64,000 nt of DNA from Ceratobasidium sp. AG-K (taxonomy: Eukaryota > Basidiomycota > Agaricomycetes > Cantharellales > Ceratobasidiaceae). The position numbers were made by a program, and so were the translations under genes. Numbering within the stretch: position 1 is the stretch's first letter; the number at the start of each line of letters is the position of its first letter. The notes under the pieces were generated by a model, which saw nothing but the letters and a program-made list of their open reading frames with translations, was not told the DNA's origin and ran no database searches. Shown piece by piece: positions 19,581-31,597 of the stretch. Location of the stretch: positions 6,510,001 through 6,574,000 of the forward strand of contig JAWNGF010000001.1 in the NCBI GenBank assembly GCA_037039685.1, written 5' to 3'.

Positions 19581-20892
19581 GCAAACCTGTTAACTTACGA
19601 TTGGGCTTTCAGCTTCACAGCAGTCAGGTAGGTTTCAGTGTAAATTCTAACCTGACTTTACCTAATTTGACTACCAAGGCCCCAAATCCACTGCTGGTGC
19701 AACTTCAACGAGCTCTACAACAAACTCTGCAACAAGCTTTGCAACAAGCTCTGTAACTTCCAATCTCACCCAACCTATGATCACACCACAATCACAGTCG
19801 ACCAACAACACAGGTGCAATCGTTGGTGGCACTGTCAGAGGCGTGCTTGGCCTCGCTATTATTGGCCTCATTGCATTTGTGGTATTCTGGAAGGGTAGGG
19901 GAAAGCCCAAGCCAGCCCGCCAACATCCTCAGAATTCCCAAGGTGGATATGGCCCGTCTGTAGGGGCCCACCCAGGGTCAACGGCTCCAATGATGGCTCA
20001 GTACCAGTTGCAACCTGGGCACCCAGGCATGGTACCAGCGCCATCCACAGGATTGGGCTCCACGTACAAGCCATACAATCCAAGGTAAGTGCCTTAACTA
20101 ATGACAGACAAGCAACAGTCTGACACATGTCCAATAGTAATCCCTCTACGTTCCCATCCGGACCAAACGTTTTGAGCCCTGCCACTCCCTACACTGAGTC
20201 CTTGCCATATAGCAATATCCCTCAGCATCAAGTTCGCCCGGGCAATTACACTGGCACTCCCCAAGTATAACTTTTAGGGACTGGATAACGTCAGTTGTGG
20301 CTGCCTTACATTAGCAAGCATGTCTTCCTGGCAATCCGTCAAACGCACTGTTTTTCATAACTACCCTTGAGTCTCTCATGGTATATTTAGGTACAAACCA
20401 ATGCACATTGTTCAGAAATCATTCCTAGTCTTGACCCACTCCAATCATTTGTCTTTATCGTAGGTATTTCTATTAAATGTGTTGTCCTTCAAGTTTGAAA
20501 CCAGGAGGCCAGTCGTTTGATTACTGGTAGCAAATTTTCAGGATACCACCATATGGCACTATTAGCCCATGATGATTGTATGCCACGGAGGCTACTCGTA
20601 CCTGGTCCACAAAATGCTCCGAAAACGACTCCAGCCCAGCACCAAACATGATGCAACGTCATTTCCTGGTATACACCTCCAAATTCAAACTCCACAAGCC
20701 GCATACAGCTTTAAAAAGCATTCAGCACTGCCTTTGCCATCACACCTGGTGTTTGCAGAGCACGCCTAGACCATGCAAGCGCTTGTTCAGTGTTCACTCT
20801 GCCCTCAAAAATAGGGTAGAACAACTCCTGAATACACACCTCACATACAATCCTTTGGTTAGAAATCAATTGAAACTGCCCCCGCTTCATTC

Positions 20893-22050
20893 ATGCTTGT
20901 GAGCCTTGTCGCACTTGCTTTGCTAAATCTTTGCGTCTGTGCTGAACCAGTGAGCATTGTTGAGAAATTCAGGTCGCCTCCATACTTACCTCAATCTAGT
21001 GGACCAATGCTAGTTGCATTGCCGTCGCCGGGCGTTGGGTAAGTAGCTTAAGGTCTCGCCCCTTTTCAGGCGCTTCACATGCCAGTAGACCCGAAATGAA
21101 CGTGGGCAAACACCTTGCCTAATTGCCGCATATCTCGCCGCCCAGTGTACGGCCGACAACAGTACGCCTGGCACCTATTCATGCCCTCACGGGGATTCGC
21201 TAATCAGTATGGTGGTAGCTTGGGGAGTCCTGGCAATCAATCGAGGATTTGTAAGTTTAAGCCTTTCCACCCCAAGTTCATGCAACGCTCATGTTCGCTG
21301 AATTTCTCAGTACAATCCCCCTACGCAGGAACAATCGAGTGTTTGCCTGTGAGTACTAAGTGCGTCCTTGAAGGCGCCCAACTGTTCACGCCGTAATGTC
21401 CGTAGCTGTAACTCCGTAACATGGAGCCTCATATCCGCATGTGCATTGTGCCAAGAGAGCTCTGCGGGTCGGTGAGAACGTCAGCAACCCTCCCCATATT
21501 AAAACTGATGCCATCGTATCACGCTTGGCGAAAGCTGGGGAGACTGGATTACCAATTGTCCTAATCCCATTATTGGGAGTTATCCAATTCCCCTCCCTTC
21601 TAGGATTTCTGTTCCTCATTGGGCGTATTACGACTACACAGTTGATGGTATTTTTCGTAAAGAAATAGGTTCGTCAGCTCCCATTTGAATCACTGCATTG
21701 TTTACTAACTCGCTGACACCCAAGCATGGGATCTCGAAGGTATGTATAGTTTGCCTGGTAACCGTTCCCAGCTCAACTCCTTTGCTTCAGGTGCCGAATC
21801 CTCTGCTCCCCCAGCCCCTACAGCAGCCCCTACCACCTGGGCGGTTTCGTCCCCCACTACCAACTTTTCATCTGGCAACAGTTCACCCAAGATAAATGAT
21901 ACTACGCGTGCTATCATAATAGGGGTCATCGGGGGTATTGTGGGACTCGTGCTGATCGTTTCTATTATATACATTATTGTGCGGAAGCGAGGCAAAGACA
22001 AGCCCGCTGGTCCCCAGTTTACCGCAGTGGATTTGGCCGGCGGTATTTAA
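20893..22050 (+). CDS. Gene C: signal-peptide, single-TM ectodomain protein, intact paralogue
   Basis: Third and apparently intact member of the tandem family. Exon 1 (20893-20949) encodes a 19-residue signal peptide ending AEP, with the same exon border as gene B. Following exons contain a cysteine-containing segment (CTADNSTPGTYSCPHGDSL), CNSVTWSLISACALCQ, then WGDWITNC...VPHWAYYDYTVDGIF, a short linker exon, and a last exon (from about 21792) with a Ser/Thr/Pro stalk, a TM helix (AIIIGVIGGIVGLVLIVSII) and a basic RKRGK cytoplasmic start, ending at TAA 22048-22050. The cytoplasmic tail is much shorter than in A and B. Exon-intron phases match those of A and B. Function unknown; topology suggests a surface protein with a small cytoplasmic tail. 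Exact exon borders in the first half are less certain. Confidence 0.65.
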
Positions 22051-23918
22051 ATTGCACGAGGTTCTGTATCCGTGCGACATCTGTGTCTGAAATTATGTTT
22101 TCTGTTCTCCGATGGGTTCCTATCAATTTCTCTTTCAGGTTACTTCTGGCCAAGTGTCCGATCGTCTTTTGTATTACGCCACAAAGCCCTCGTGTGTATA
22201 CGCCCAGCCAAACAACGCGCCGGTGGTACTAATGCTCAGGTTCGGAACCATGATGGCGCTTGCGGTACCTTTATCACGATAAACTTGAGCATCACTCTCG
22301 TATTGCACGTGCTATGTAGGCTCGACCGCGGTAATTCAACGGAGTGTTAAATGCGGATAACACCGAGAGCACCTGCATGAGTATTCCGGCCCACGCCTGA
22401 CTACCCTCCTACTGGCAGTCTGTACGCACCATTTATAGATTGTCATGTGACGCCCGACGGCGAACTTAAACCGATACTTCAGCGAGTATATATGCGTACT
22501 GCCAGTGCGCCGAGTGGAGAATCCTCCGAATGGGCGGCAGGCATACTCAAATTCCGGATACCATAATAGGTGCTTATACAATTGCCGCAGTGTAAACGAG
22601 CGCTCGCACATTGGAGGAAAGCGCATCGAGCAGGACCCCGAACGTGTTCTCCATTGTCTACATATCTAAAACCGGCACCTAAATAGCCTCCGTTCTAGAA
22701 CGTTCTGTGCACTCACTCCAGTCCTCAACGAACGGGAGCATATGTCAAGCCGGTTATTGACCCTCCGTTCTTTTGCCTCGAGCGCCGCCTCCTATTCCTA
22801 TACAATCCGTAAAAATGGGGTGAACATTCATGATTATGAGCCCGGATAGATCTGAACGAGGTTATCGCTGCTATCGGGGGCGAACTAGTCATCAAGATGA
22901 TAAGATCTGTGGGACATATTTGCTCGTAGCGTGAGCTCGAGGCGGAAATCATGACCCACGATGATTCGATCGAGAGTCTCGTCCAACCGCATGACAAGAA
23001 TTTCGTCAAGAACCGCTACGTGGATTGTCCTCATCGCATGAAAATCTGAAAATTCATAACGCGGTAAAGGATGTCAGGGTTGGTGCCGCGGCCGGTTTGG
23101 TCTCTGGGAAAGACTGCCCGAAGCCGAAAAAGAGCGATGGCTGTGAGAAAGGCGCTAGGATTGGTCGGGTCTGTAAATGCGGGGTCTTGTGCGCGCCTTG
23201 GTAACAAAAAACAAACGACAAATATATCGCGATAACCGCGCTCGACCTGCCTCCGCGGTAGCCGAAGTTTATACTATGCTCTCTACGTCAGCTGGGGGAA
23301 GTTGACGTTCCGTGCAGCTTCGTCTCCCCAATTGATGCCCCGGTTCTTGAAATGAGCGACTGCTTACGGCCGAGCTTGTACCGTAATACCAGGATTGGAA
23401 CGATACACTTGACGTGTAAGGCTCGAAATCAGCATACTGAGATGATGCACAAGGGTTCCGATGGCATGAACACAGTGTCGAATATGGTCCGAGATTCGGG
23501 GATTGCTCTTGTGCCTGCCCCCCTGACACCCTCATGGATGAATACGGAATTGTCTGATTTACGATTGGCCATCGGCTATAAGAGACACCGTCCCACTTTC
23601 TTCACTTTCATCCACCACTCAGCCAGGTGAGCTGAAATAATCTCTGTCGCTGAGCACGCCAGCTCACCCAGACGCCCTAGTTCATCTAGTAGTATCGGAT
23701 AGTCGTTGTCTCTGAGAACAGTCGGTGAGTTCGGACGTGTCAAAAATCTCGCCATTGTCGTCATCTCACGAACCGTCCAGTCACAATGCACGGAAATCAA
23801 GTCTTGTCGGCACTAGCCAAGTACAATACCACATGTTCCTACTTAGGTGAGCCTTCACCAGCGTAGTCTGTGCGCCAATGCTGACCCACTCTTCATAGGA
23901 CGCACCAAAACGGCCTCG
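22051..23918. other. Gene-poor interval before ALAS
   Basis: About 1.9 kb in which I see no supportable gene. Short frames occur on both strands (for example at 22725-23009 minus and 22738 onward plus) but none shows a recognisable domain. The last hundred bases should include the promoter and 5' UTR of the ALAS gene; GTGAGC at 23847 could be the donor of a 5' UTR intron. Confidence 0.5.
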
Positions 23919-25935
23919 ATGGCTCGTCTTACTCTCAAGGCTCGTAGCTGCCCCGTCATGAGCCAGGCCATCGCCTTCCGCTCTGCAGGATATGCCAGCT
24001 TTGCCGGTCGCGCTGAAGTCGATGCCATTCACAAGCAAGAGGGTGTCTTCCCCGTTCCGAGCGGCGGTGCTTGCCCCCATGCTCAAGCTGGTCGCGAGGC
24101 TGCCCGTCGCGCGACCCAGCTCGCTCGCGCCAAGAGCAACCCAGCCTCATCTCCCGCTGGTTGCCCTCATGCTGCCAAGGCCGCTACCGCTGCCGCCGTC
24201 GAAAACACCCATGCTACCCGCCCTGGATTTGATTACCAGGCGTTCTATGCGGCTGAGCTCGAAAAGAAACACCAAGACAAGAGCTATCGCTACTTTAACA
24301 ATATCAATCGAATTGCTCCCAAGTTCCCCGTCGCACATACTGCGGTTGCCTCGGAAGAGGTTGATGTCTGGTGCAGCAACGATTACCTTGGGATGAGCAA
24401 GAACCCGGTCGTGCTCGACACAATGCAGTACGTAATTTGCAAATTATCCCATGTCTAAGTTTCTCACGTGCCCGACATTAATCACAGTCGCACTCTTGAC
24501 CGATATGGTGCGGGCGCAGGTGGCACGCGCAACATCGCAGGCAACGGCCAATTCCATTTGTCGCTCGAGGACGAACTTGCTTCTCTCCACCGCAAGCCGG
24601 CTGCGCTCGTCTTCTCGTCGTGTTATGTCGCCAACGACGCGACCCTCTCGACTTTGGGAGCCAAGTTCCCTGGATGCGTTATTTTCTCTGACAAGATGAA
24701 CCACGCGTCGATGATTCAAGGCATGCGTCACTCGCGCGCAGACAAGGTCATTTTCAAGCACAATGACGTCGAAGACCTGGAGGCCAAGCTTCGCATGTAT
24801 CCCAAGGAAACACCCAAGATCATTGCCTTTGAGAGTGTCTACTCGATGTGTGGCAGCGTTGGCCCTATCGAGAAGATTTGCGACCTCGCTGAAGAGTACG
24901 GCGCGATCACTTTCCTAGACGAGGTACGTATCAATACCTACTTTTAGATGTTCCGCATTTGACTAACCTCCTGTATTAGGTTCATGCCGTCGGCATGTAC
25001 GGACCCCGTGGGGCCGGTGTCGCCGAGCACCTTGACTTTGAGACCCACAAGCGCGCCGGGCAGAACCCCAATCCTATCAAGGGCACCGTCATGGACCGCG
25101 TCGATATCATCACCGGCACGCTAGGAAAGGCTTACGGAGCCGTGGGTGGTTACATCGCGGGCTCTGCCGATTTGGTCGACATGGTCCGCTCGTATGCGCC
25201 TGGCTTCATCTTCACGACCTCGCTGCCGCCCGCCGTGATGGCTGGCGCTCAGGCCAGCGTCGCCTATCAAATGGAGTTTATGGGCGATCGTCAGCTCCAG
25301 CATTTGAACACGCGCGAGCTCAAGAAACGTTTCAAGGCTGATGGCATCCCCGTTGTGTAAGTCCTATTATACTTCACCCCAAGTTATCGGTGTCTTATCA
25401 TTACTTGTTTAGTCCCGGTCCGTCTCACATCGTCCCTGTTCTGGTTGGTGATGCTGCTTTGGCCAAGGCTGCGTCCGATTCGCTTCTCGTCGACCACGGC
25501 ATCTATGTTCAATCCATCAACTACCCCACTGTGGCAGTGGGCGAAGAGCGCCTCCGTATCACCCCAACCCCTGGCCACAATCTCGAACAGATGGACCGCC
25601 TGGTATCTGCCGTCAACGAGACGTTCGACCGCCTCGGCATCCAGCGCGAGGCTGACTGGAAGGCCGCTGGCGGACGCGCTGGCGTGGGAATGCCCGATGA
25701 AAAAGTCATCGAGCCCATCTGGAACGACAAGCAGCTCGGACTATTGGACGGCACTAGCCCTCGTTTGCTCACCAAGGGCATGCCTCACCATGTGGGCCTA
25801 GGCGCAGTGCGTATTGCAGCCGAGCGCAACGCTCATGTGCTCGGCCGCCAAGCCACTCACGCGCTCGGCCAGTCGGCTCCGACCTATGTTGAGTCTGCTG
25901 CACGCACTCCTACATCTGTAGCCGTCGGTGCTTGA
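23919..25935 (+). CDS. HEM1: 5-aminolevulinate synthase, mitochondrial
   Basis: Catalyses condensation of glycine and succinyl-CoA, the first step of haem synthesis, in the mitochondrial matrix with PLP. Four exons: 23919-24427, 24488-24923, 24980-25356, 25413-25935; all introns are GT-AG. The N-terminus is a basic presequence followed by two Cys-Pro haem-regulatory motifs (GACPHA, AGCPHA). Catalytic core: [46 protein letters not shown], and the PLP-lysine motif [13 protein letters not shown]. The C-terminus is complete, with a short Ala/Thr-rich end. Start chosen at MARLTLKA, which gives the presequence; an upstream in-frame ATG at 23847 would give a poorer one. Codon use is strongly biased to C/G third positions, suggesting high expression. 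Confidence 0.96.
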
Positions 25936-26759
25936 GAAATTTGATCAATGTTGGCGGAATAAGTGGAATGGTTTAGCAGTGTATTTCTGTGTTGTACGTT
26001 TACGGCCTGGTACCGGAGGATCGTATTCTTGCGACCTGTCAAATAAATACATTGCTTTTGGGTTCTCTTGAGGCTAGAATTGCTAGCTGAGACGCGAATG
26101 ATTACACGTTGCTTGGGATGAAAGATGGAAAAGAGAGAAGAAATGACATTGCGACTGGTGGAGCGCCCGCAATAACGGCGACGACGAGCGAACAAGTCGA
26201 TCATCTGTCGATCTCCCACAGGCTTTGGACAGCTTGGACACTCATTTGGGGACTGTCGGAGTGGGGACTAGGCTTGCTTACCCGTTGCGGGCGTTGATAG
26301 ACGGTAATCTGTTTGCGCACGATCGGGGGGTATACAGTGGCCTATTCGAATCGGGACCAACGACTCATCATTGAAACACTCGCGAACCACATGATCTCCT
26401 TCATCATACCTCTTATAGCATCTATCATGTCTGCATCGAGTGGCTGGACAGGCGCCGTTCAGCCGTTTCGAAGTGCCGGGGCACAAATTCGCAATTTCTA
26501 GCTTCACGGTCCTTTGATGGCTCGAGTTGGACAGGATATCCAGGAGAAATGGGCAATCGAACATTTCACTCGGCATCGTCCTCGACTTTAAAGCTGCTCG
26601 TGCGATGGTAGCCCAATCATCGTACTAGACTTCCTCCCCTCATCGACTCGCAAGTCGTTAGCTCGTGAGCGCTTCGCTCTACCTCTTATTGTTCTCTGCT
26701 CTCCTAACGCATTTCTTCCCCTTACAGTAGTCTGTACATCTCCCCCACGCTCGAGTATC
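25936..26759. other. Intergenic region
   Basis: Holds the 3' UTR of the ALAS gene (AATAAATAC at about 26041 may be a polyadenylation signal) and the promoter of the 7-TM gene, with pyrimidine-rich stretches around 26620-26750. No gene seen. Confidence 0.5.
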
Positions 26760-28408
26760 ATGATCAACTGGTCCGATCCTGAGATCATCGGCAAGCAGGC
26801 GCAAGCCTTTGCCCAAGTGCTGTTGGTCTTATTGGGCATGTACGCATGGGAAGTCCTCAACACTCTAGACTTTGACTATGGCGTGCTAGCCAAGTGGAAA
26901 AGCTTCAAGGTATGTTGCTGTTAACTATAGGAGCATGTCGAGAGTTCTCATTGCGTGGATTTGCTATGTGGGGGTTGTAGTGGCCAATGGTGAGTTTCAA
27001 CTTTAGTTTGTGAAGAACTTTGACTCACTCTTCTATTGTGATCCAGCTCGTCTATTTCACTTGTCGCTATTCTATCTTGATTGGAGTTATTATGCTTATA
27101 GTCGCTAATAACATTACCCGAGAGTTGAACTGCCAGGGTGAGCCACATGCTAGATGTTGCTAGTACAGAACAACCCAACTTACATTCCGTTCCAGTCTTC
27201 TACACCATTATCCAAGTTTGTGTCACCCTATCTTTTTAAAGACATCAACCTAAATTTCCTAACTTGTAGTTATTCGGAAATATTGCAATCGGAACGGCCT
27301 CTGCATTGCTGATGTTCAGAGCGTAGGTGTTTTTCATGCCATCAAACTTAATTACTTGCTGATTCGTCGAGACTCGTAGGATAGCGATATGGTCCCGGAA
27401 CCGCTATGTCTTGTTCGGCTTGTTGGCGGTTGCTCTCGGTCACTGGGGGATTCTTTTCTTGGGTGAGCGCTCCCCGGTCCGCGTCGGGCTGAAAACACGA
27501 TGATTAATATGCTTCCAGGTGTGATATCTGTGCGCGCGGCCTGGAATCCTGCGGGGAATATATGCGTTGTTACGGGTACTTCAACGACCCTTCTGCGTCT
27601 GGTTTATGGATATAGTGGGTTGATTAGGCGCATAATCGGGACAACATCATTGATTGAATTTGTGTTTTTAGCTATGGCATTTGACTTGACGGTACTGGTT
27701 GTTTCAACTGCCGGTTTGCTGCGCGCTGGCGGAACACAGGGGTCAGATCTCTGGAAACTGCTTTTTCGCGATGGAATAGTGTACTTCCTTGTCGCTTTCG
27801 TCGGAAATGCCGTCGCGTCGGTAAGTGGGCATCGTTACGATGGCGTTAGCATTCCCAACCAAACCTTTGTTAGGTGTTCACGATTTTACATTTGAATGCT
27901 GCGTAAGCCCGCTGTCACTTTGCTCGGTGAAGGTTTTTTTTTATTAACATTTTTCAAATAGTATGGATATTATGTTCACCGTCCCGGCCGCCGTATTCAG
28001 CACCATTGTGGCATGCCGGGCTGTTCGAAGATTGTCCGAATGGGCTCATCAGGATGTGTACATCCAGTAGGTCTTCAGTCAGCTTATCTCTTACAACGAT
28101 ACTCATGCCAATTTCAACCACAGTTCGCACTCGCGGACCAACCAACCTCCTGTCCTACGTAAAGAATCCCAACGGCCCGCCGTGCAGATTACAATGGAGA
28201 CATACACTGCGTATGTCCACCGGATTAGACTCGTCGTTGATATGTCAGCTGATTGGTTATATGTAGGCAGAGGGAAGAGTCGTTCTACCATGTCGAGAGG
28301 AACCGCGTGGGGCCGACCAACGTAGATTTGGAGCGGCGCCAGAGTTCAGACGATGATATGCTGTCGCGCAAAATATCGTCCCAAAAAGAATTGACGACGC
28401 CTCTCTAA
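26760..28408 (+). CDS. Multi-pass (about 7-TM) basidiomycete membrane protein
   Basis: Many short exons encode a hydrophobic protein of roughly 330 residues with about seven TM helices. Exon 1 (26760-26909) gives a helix (VLLVLLGMYAWEVL) and ends SFK; a 9-nt exon (26981-26989, WPM) follows; then LVYFTCRYSILIGVIML, a conserved NC, IGTASALLMFRA-IWSRNRY, and further helices to about 27985. The cytoplasmic tail is polar and charged (final exon 28267-28408, ending QKELTTPL). The pattern, including FKWP, YF..RY and the ASALLMFR-IW motif, is that of a large Agaricomycete family of integral membrane proteins without assigned function. It converges with the Exo70 gene. Exon borders in the second half are approximate. 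Confidence 0.72.
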
Positions 28409-28751
28409 TCTCGAACACTCGTCGAGTTTTCATTGGACATGGCATAGAACTATACACGATACAGTGTACTACATTATTGCTTTCTTCGTTTTATTCGTTT
28501 GGCTGTCGATCCTTCGCTCTTACTTCTTTGTTAGGATATCCAATCTGTTCGCTCTCTTATCGATACCATGGGTATATACGTCGTACAATCGTGTAAATAG
28601 TGTAATATACGAGTCGTGCGGTATTGTGATGGGAATTTGGACTCCTTGCGGGGGCTAAGCTACTTGGGCAGATCGAGATGACCTGTCAATCTGTCGAGGC
28701 CGCATCGCACCATCAGGCGCCCGCAATTTACCGAGTTGCCGCCTGAAATGT

Positions 28752-31198
28752 TCATTTATACAGTCCCCGTAATTGGCGCTCCACTTCTTCGGGCGTCAGT
28801 TTGATATCTGGTCGTCCGAGTAAGCAATAGTTGAAAATCGATACCAGGCTTGGTGCTCACACTTTGAAGGATCTGTAATCAATGAAGAGCGTTAGTGTCA
28901 ATGGGTAAAGTGTGATTAATCAGGTGACAAGACGCACTTTTACTGAATTCCTTGTCTCTATGCTTTTGCGTGAACCGTTGCAAAGCGGGAATAACCAGCC
29001 GCACAACCTCGTCTTGGAGCTTTTCCCTACCTTCCTCGTCGTCTGCCAAGACTCGGGCGTATCGATGGCGTTCCGCAACCTCTTCGAGCGCTTCGAAGAA
29101 CCTGGCAAATTTGTCTTTGATTCCAGCCTTTTTATCTTTCGCATCATCGGTCAAGCAGCCCAATAGCGCAGTAAAGTTGGTATCAAAGTATGCGGCCTAT
29201 TGGAAATACCAGATATTATTCTGCATCATTGATTGAAAGATCAAGCATACCTTAGAGCTCCGAAAGTTAGAGTTCAAGGTGTCTTGGGTGGGATTTGATA
29301 GCAATGCATCGATATTGGATCGAGGAGCGAGCAAAATTCGGTCCCGAATGTAACTGACATTGTTTAGCATGAATATCGCAGTTAGTGCTGGCCTTTTCAG
29401 GAACCTAGATATGACGTTGAGCGTAGAGATCAAGGAGGAGACAATGTCAACTAAAAGTTCGAGATCAATTTCAGTTTAACACACAGTGAAGCAAATGCAT
29501 GCTTACAAGTAAAGTGCTCGAGGATTATTCGCTCTGGATCGTCTGATTCCTCAATTCGAGCTTTCGCCCCAGGAATCATGCCTTCACCCATTCTCCAGTT
29601 TCCATCTCCTAGTGTGATCAGCATCGAGCTCATGGCGTCGCCCACGTCCGGGATACGTTCTAAATAATCTACGGTCTGCAGGGCGTTGGCTCGGACTAAC
29701 ATCTACCTGTGAGAAAGTGCCCACCATAACGGTCACGTCCGCAATACCAGTACCAATTTCACCACGCCCAGGTGTGGCGGTAGGTGGCGACATGGCTGGT
29801 GTCTTGATTTCCAGGAGCAGCTCGGGGAAACTACGGATGCACACTCCCTTGAGCGCATGAATGCCTGTACTTAGGTCGTTTTCCTTCCTCCCGGTGCGAC
29901 GAAGCATGATATCCGTATATCCGTCTTGCATCTGAGAAAGCGAGGAGTAGACGGCTAGTGCCATGAAAATATTGTTTTGCAAGTTTTTCTTCACGAGGGA
30001 GCTAAGGTTTGAGAGGGATGAAGCAAATAGTGTAACTAGCGGTCGGGTCATGACCTCGAATGCTTCCTTGAGCTGGTCTCTTCCCGTGAGTAATGCACAT
30101 CGTGTAAGTGTATTGTACTCTGCCTTGGAGGGGGCTTGATTCCGGGTGAACGACGGTTTGAACGAGAAGACTCACGTCGGCCATAGCTAGCAACCCCTCG
30201 ACCCACGATCCAAACTCTCGTCCAATTACAATTCGATCCGTTCCAGTATCGGCGGCTGCTAAGATTCTTCGTATCCCACCATCCACTGCCTTCTTACACC
30301 ATTGGCTTCGCATATCTGCGTAACCCGCCTGCGCCTCTTGTACCACCGCAAATATAGCAGCGCTGCCTGGGTGCGAAGGATGCGTGGCTGGAGTTGGCGA
30401 CTTTCGCAGTGCGTCGACGACGGGCAGTAGCTTGGACATTGTGTTTTCATCAATGGTCGGAAATTCTTGGGATTCTAGGTGATTAACTGGATCGATCGCG
30501 GGCCGAGCAGTCGCCTCTGCAACGATCTTTGTATACAGCTGACAAAGTTTCTTGGCTCCAGTTTCCACAAGACGCGACTATGCAAGTAGAATATCATTGC
30601 GTGGTATTTTTGCTTGTGAATCCACCTACAGTTTCTTTGGATCGTGGATCACCACTCTGAAATGCAATGTTTGCGTTTAATCGCTCCAGCGCGTCTACGT
30701 AGAGATGAAGCTGCCCGGACTTGGGGCTAAAGGATAGTTCTTAGTCTTGTTTGAGGCAAGATTACATGGCCGACGCACCCTTTGAGCACCATATTCTCCT
30801 CCGCAACGACGTCTTGTTTTTGACTCGCCATCGAGTTAATAGCCTCCATGGTACGGTCGATGTCTAAACCCAAATATCAGCTCGTGGGCGCGTGCAATAT
30901 TCCTGTCTCGCGTACTGTTTGCGAGCAGCGTTAGAGATTCTGTTGCATTGTGCAGTGGCCGGATGGTCTTTTCCAACTTGACAAGACGGGAGTCGAACTT
31001 GGCGAGGATACCTGGAATGATCGAGCTTAACAATACGATACCCAGGTCGTTAGGCCAACTGACCAGTCATCTTTCTCGATGTATCTGACGTCTTCTTCAG
31101 ATGTTGCTCAAGCTTAAGATGTTAAATAATTATTTTGCAAGCTGATTTAAACGGCAGAGTGTACGAACCAACTCTATATCTGCCATCTCGTCCTCCAT
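28752..31198 (-). CDS. EXO70: Exocyst complex subunit Exo70
   Basis: Subunit of the exocyst, which tethers secretory vesicles to the plasma membrane; Exo70 binds PI(4,5)P2 and Rho GTPases. The gene starts with MEDEMADIEL and contains a coiled-coil N-terminus (LAKFDSRLVKLEKTIRPLHN, EAINSMASQKQDVV). The middle includes LMADVSLL-type helices and the region around ALAVYSSLSQMQDGY. The C-terminal Exo70 domain ends with LNNVSYIRDRIL, FEALEEVAERHRYA, QDEVVRLVIPALQRF and the family hallmark KLTPEEVERQLRGLY at the very end. About ten exons. Start ATG at 31196-31198, stop TGA at 28752-28754. Divergent from the pfkB gene about 400 bp away. Confidence 0.92.
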
Positions 31199-31597
31199 TG
31201 TTCTGGGTACAAGAAATTGTGTGGTCGCGATGGGTTACTGTAAATGTGACACTTTGTACCTGCCAAATAATCACAGCAGTTTCAAGAATTCAATATTTAA
31301 GAGCAGGGGCTGGAGCCCGCGGTAGCTTCAAGTGTTGGTCCAATGACTATCGACGATGACTGACACTGATGGTGGTCGTGAGGACGTAACGCCTCGCCGC
31401 CAGGTTAGGCATAATTGCTCCCGATTGATCGGGTTCAAGTTCATCACCGAATCATAGTCTCGACCACGATAGCGCCTAAATTGGCGTCTTTATTTGTTCG
31501 TCTCGTCTAGCACTTCTATTGTATTACAACGATTGAGCGCAGTTATTCGCTGTTCATTCACAGACTCCAGGCCGGAATCGCGGATCGGAACGTAATC

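Larger units (their letters stand above)
11812..20270 (+). pseudogene. Gene B: signal-peptide, single-TM ectodomain protein, split by copy 3 in an intron
   Basis: Second tandem paralogue. A 24-codon exon (11812-11883) encodes a hydrophobic signal peptide ending ALP before a GTGAGT donor. Later exons give CNTVLWNLLSACSMCQ (about 12341-12404), then the WAL...NC / IPAGVTVPHWAYYDFTN exon up to about 12600. The next intron contains the whole 7-kb retroelement (12630-19580). Downstream are a short exon, a Ser/Thr-rich stalk, the TM helix (about 19828-19890) with KGRGK, a Pro/Gln tail, and a last exon from 20138 to TAA at 20268-20270. The donor before the insertion is GCGCGT rather than the GTAGGT of gene A, and some exons between 11884 and 12340 do not read cleanly, so the gene may be dead even without the element. 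Family: Agaricomycete membrane proteins of unknown function. Confidence 0.6.
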
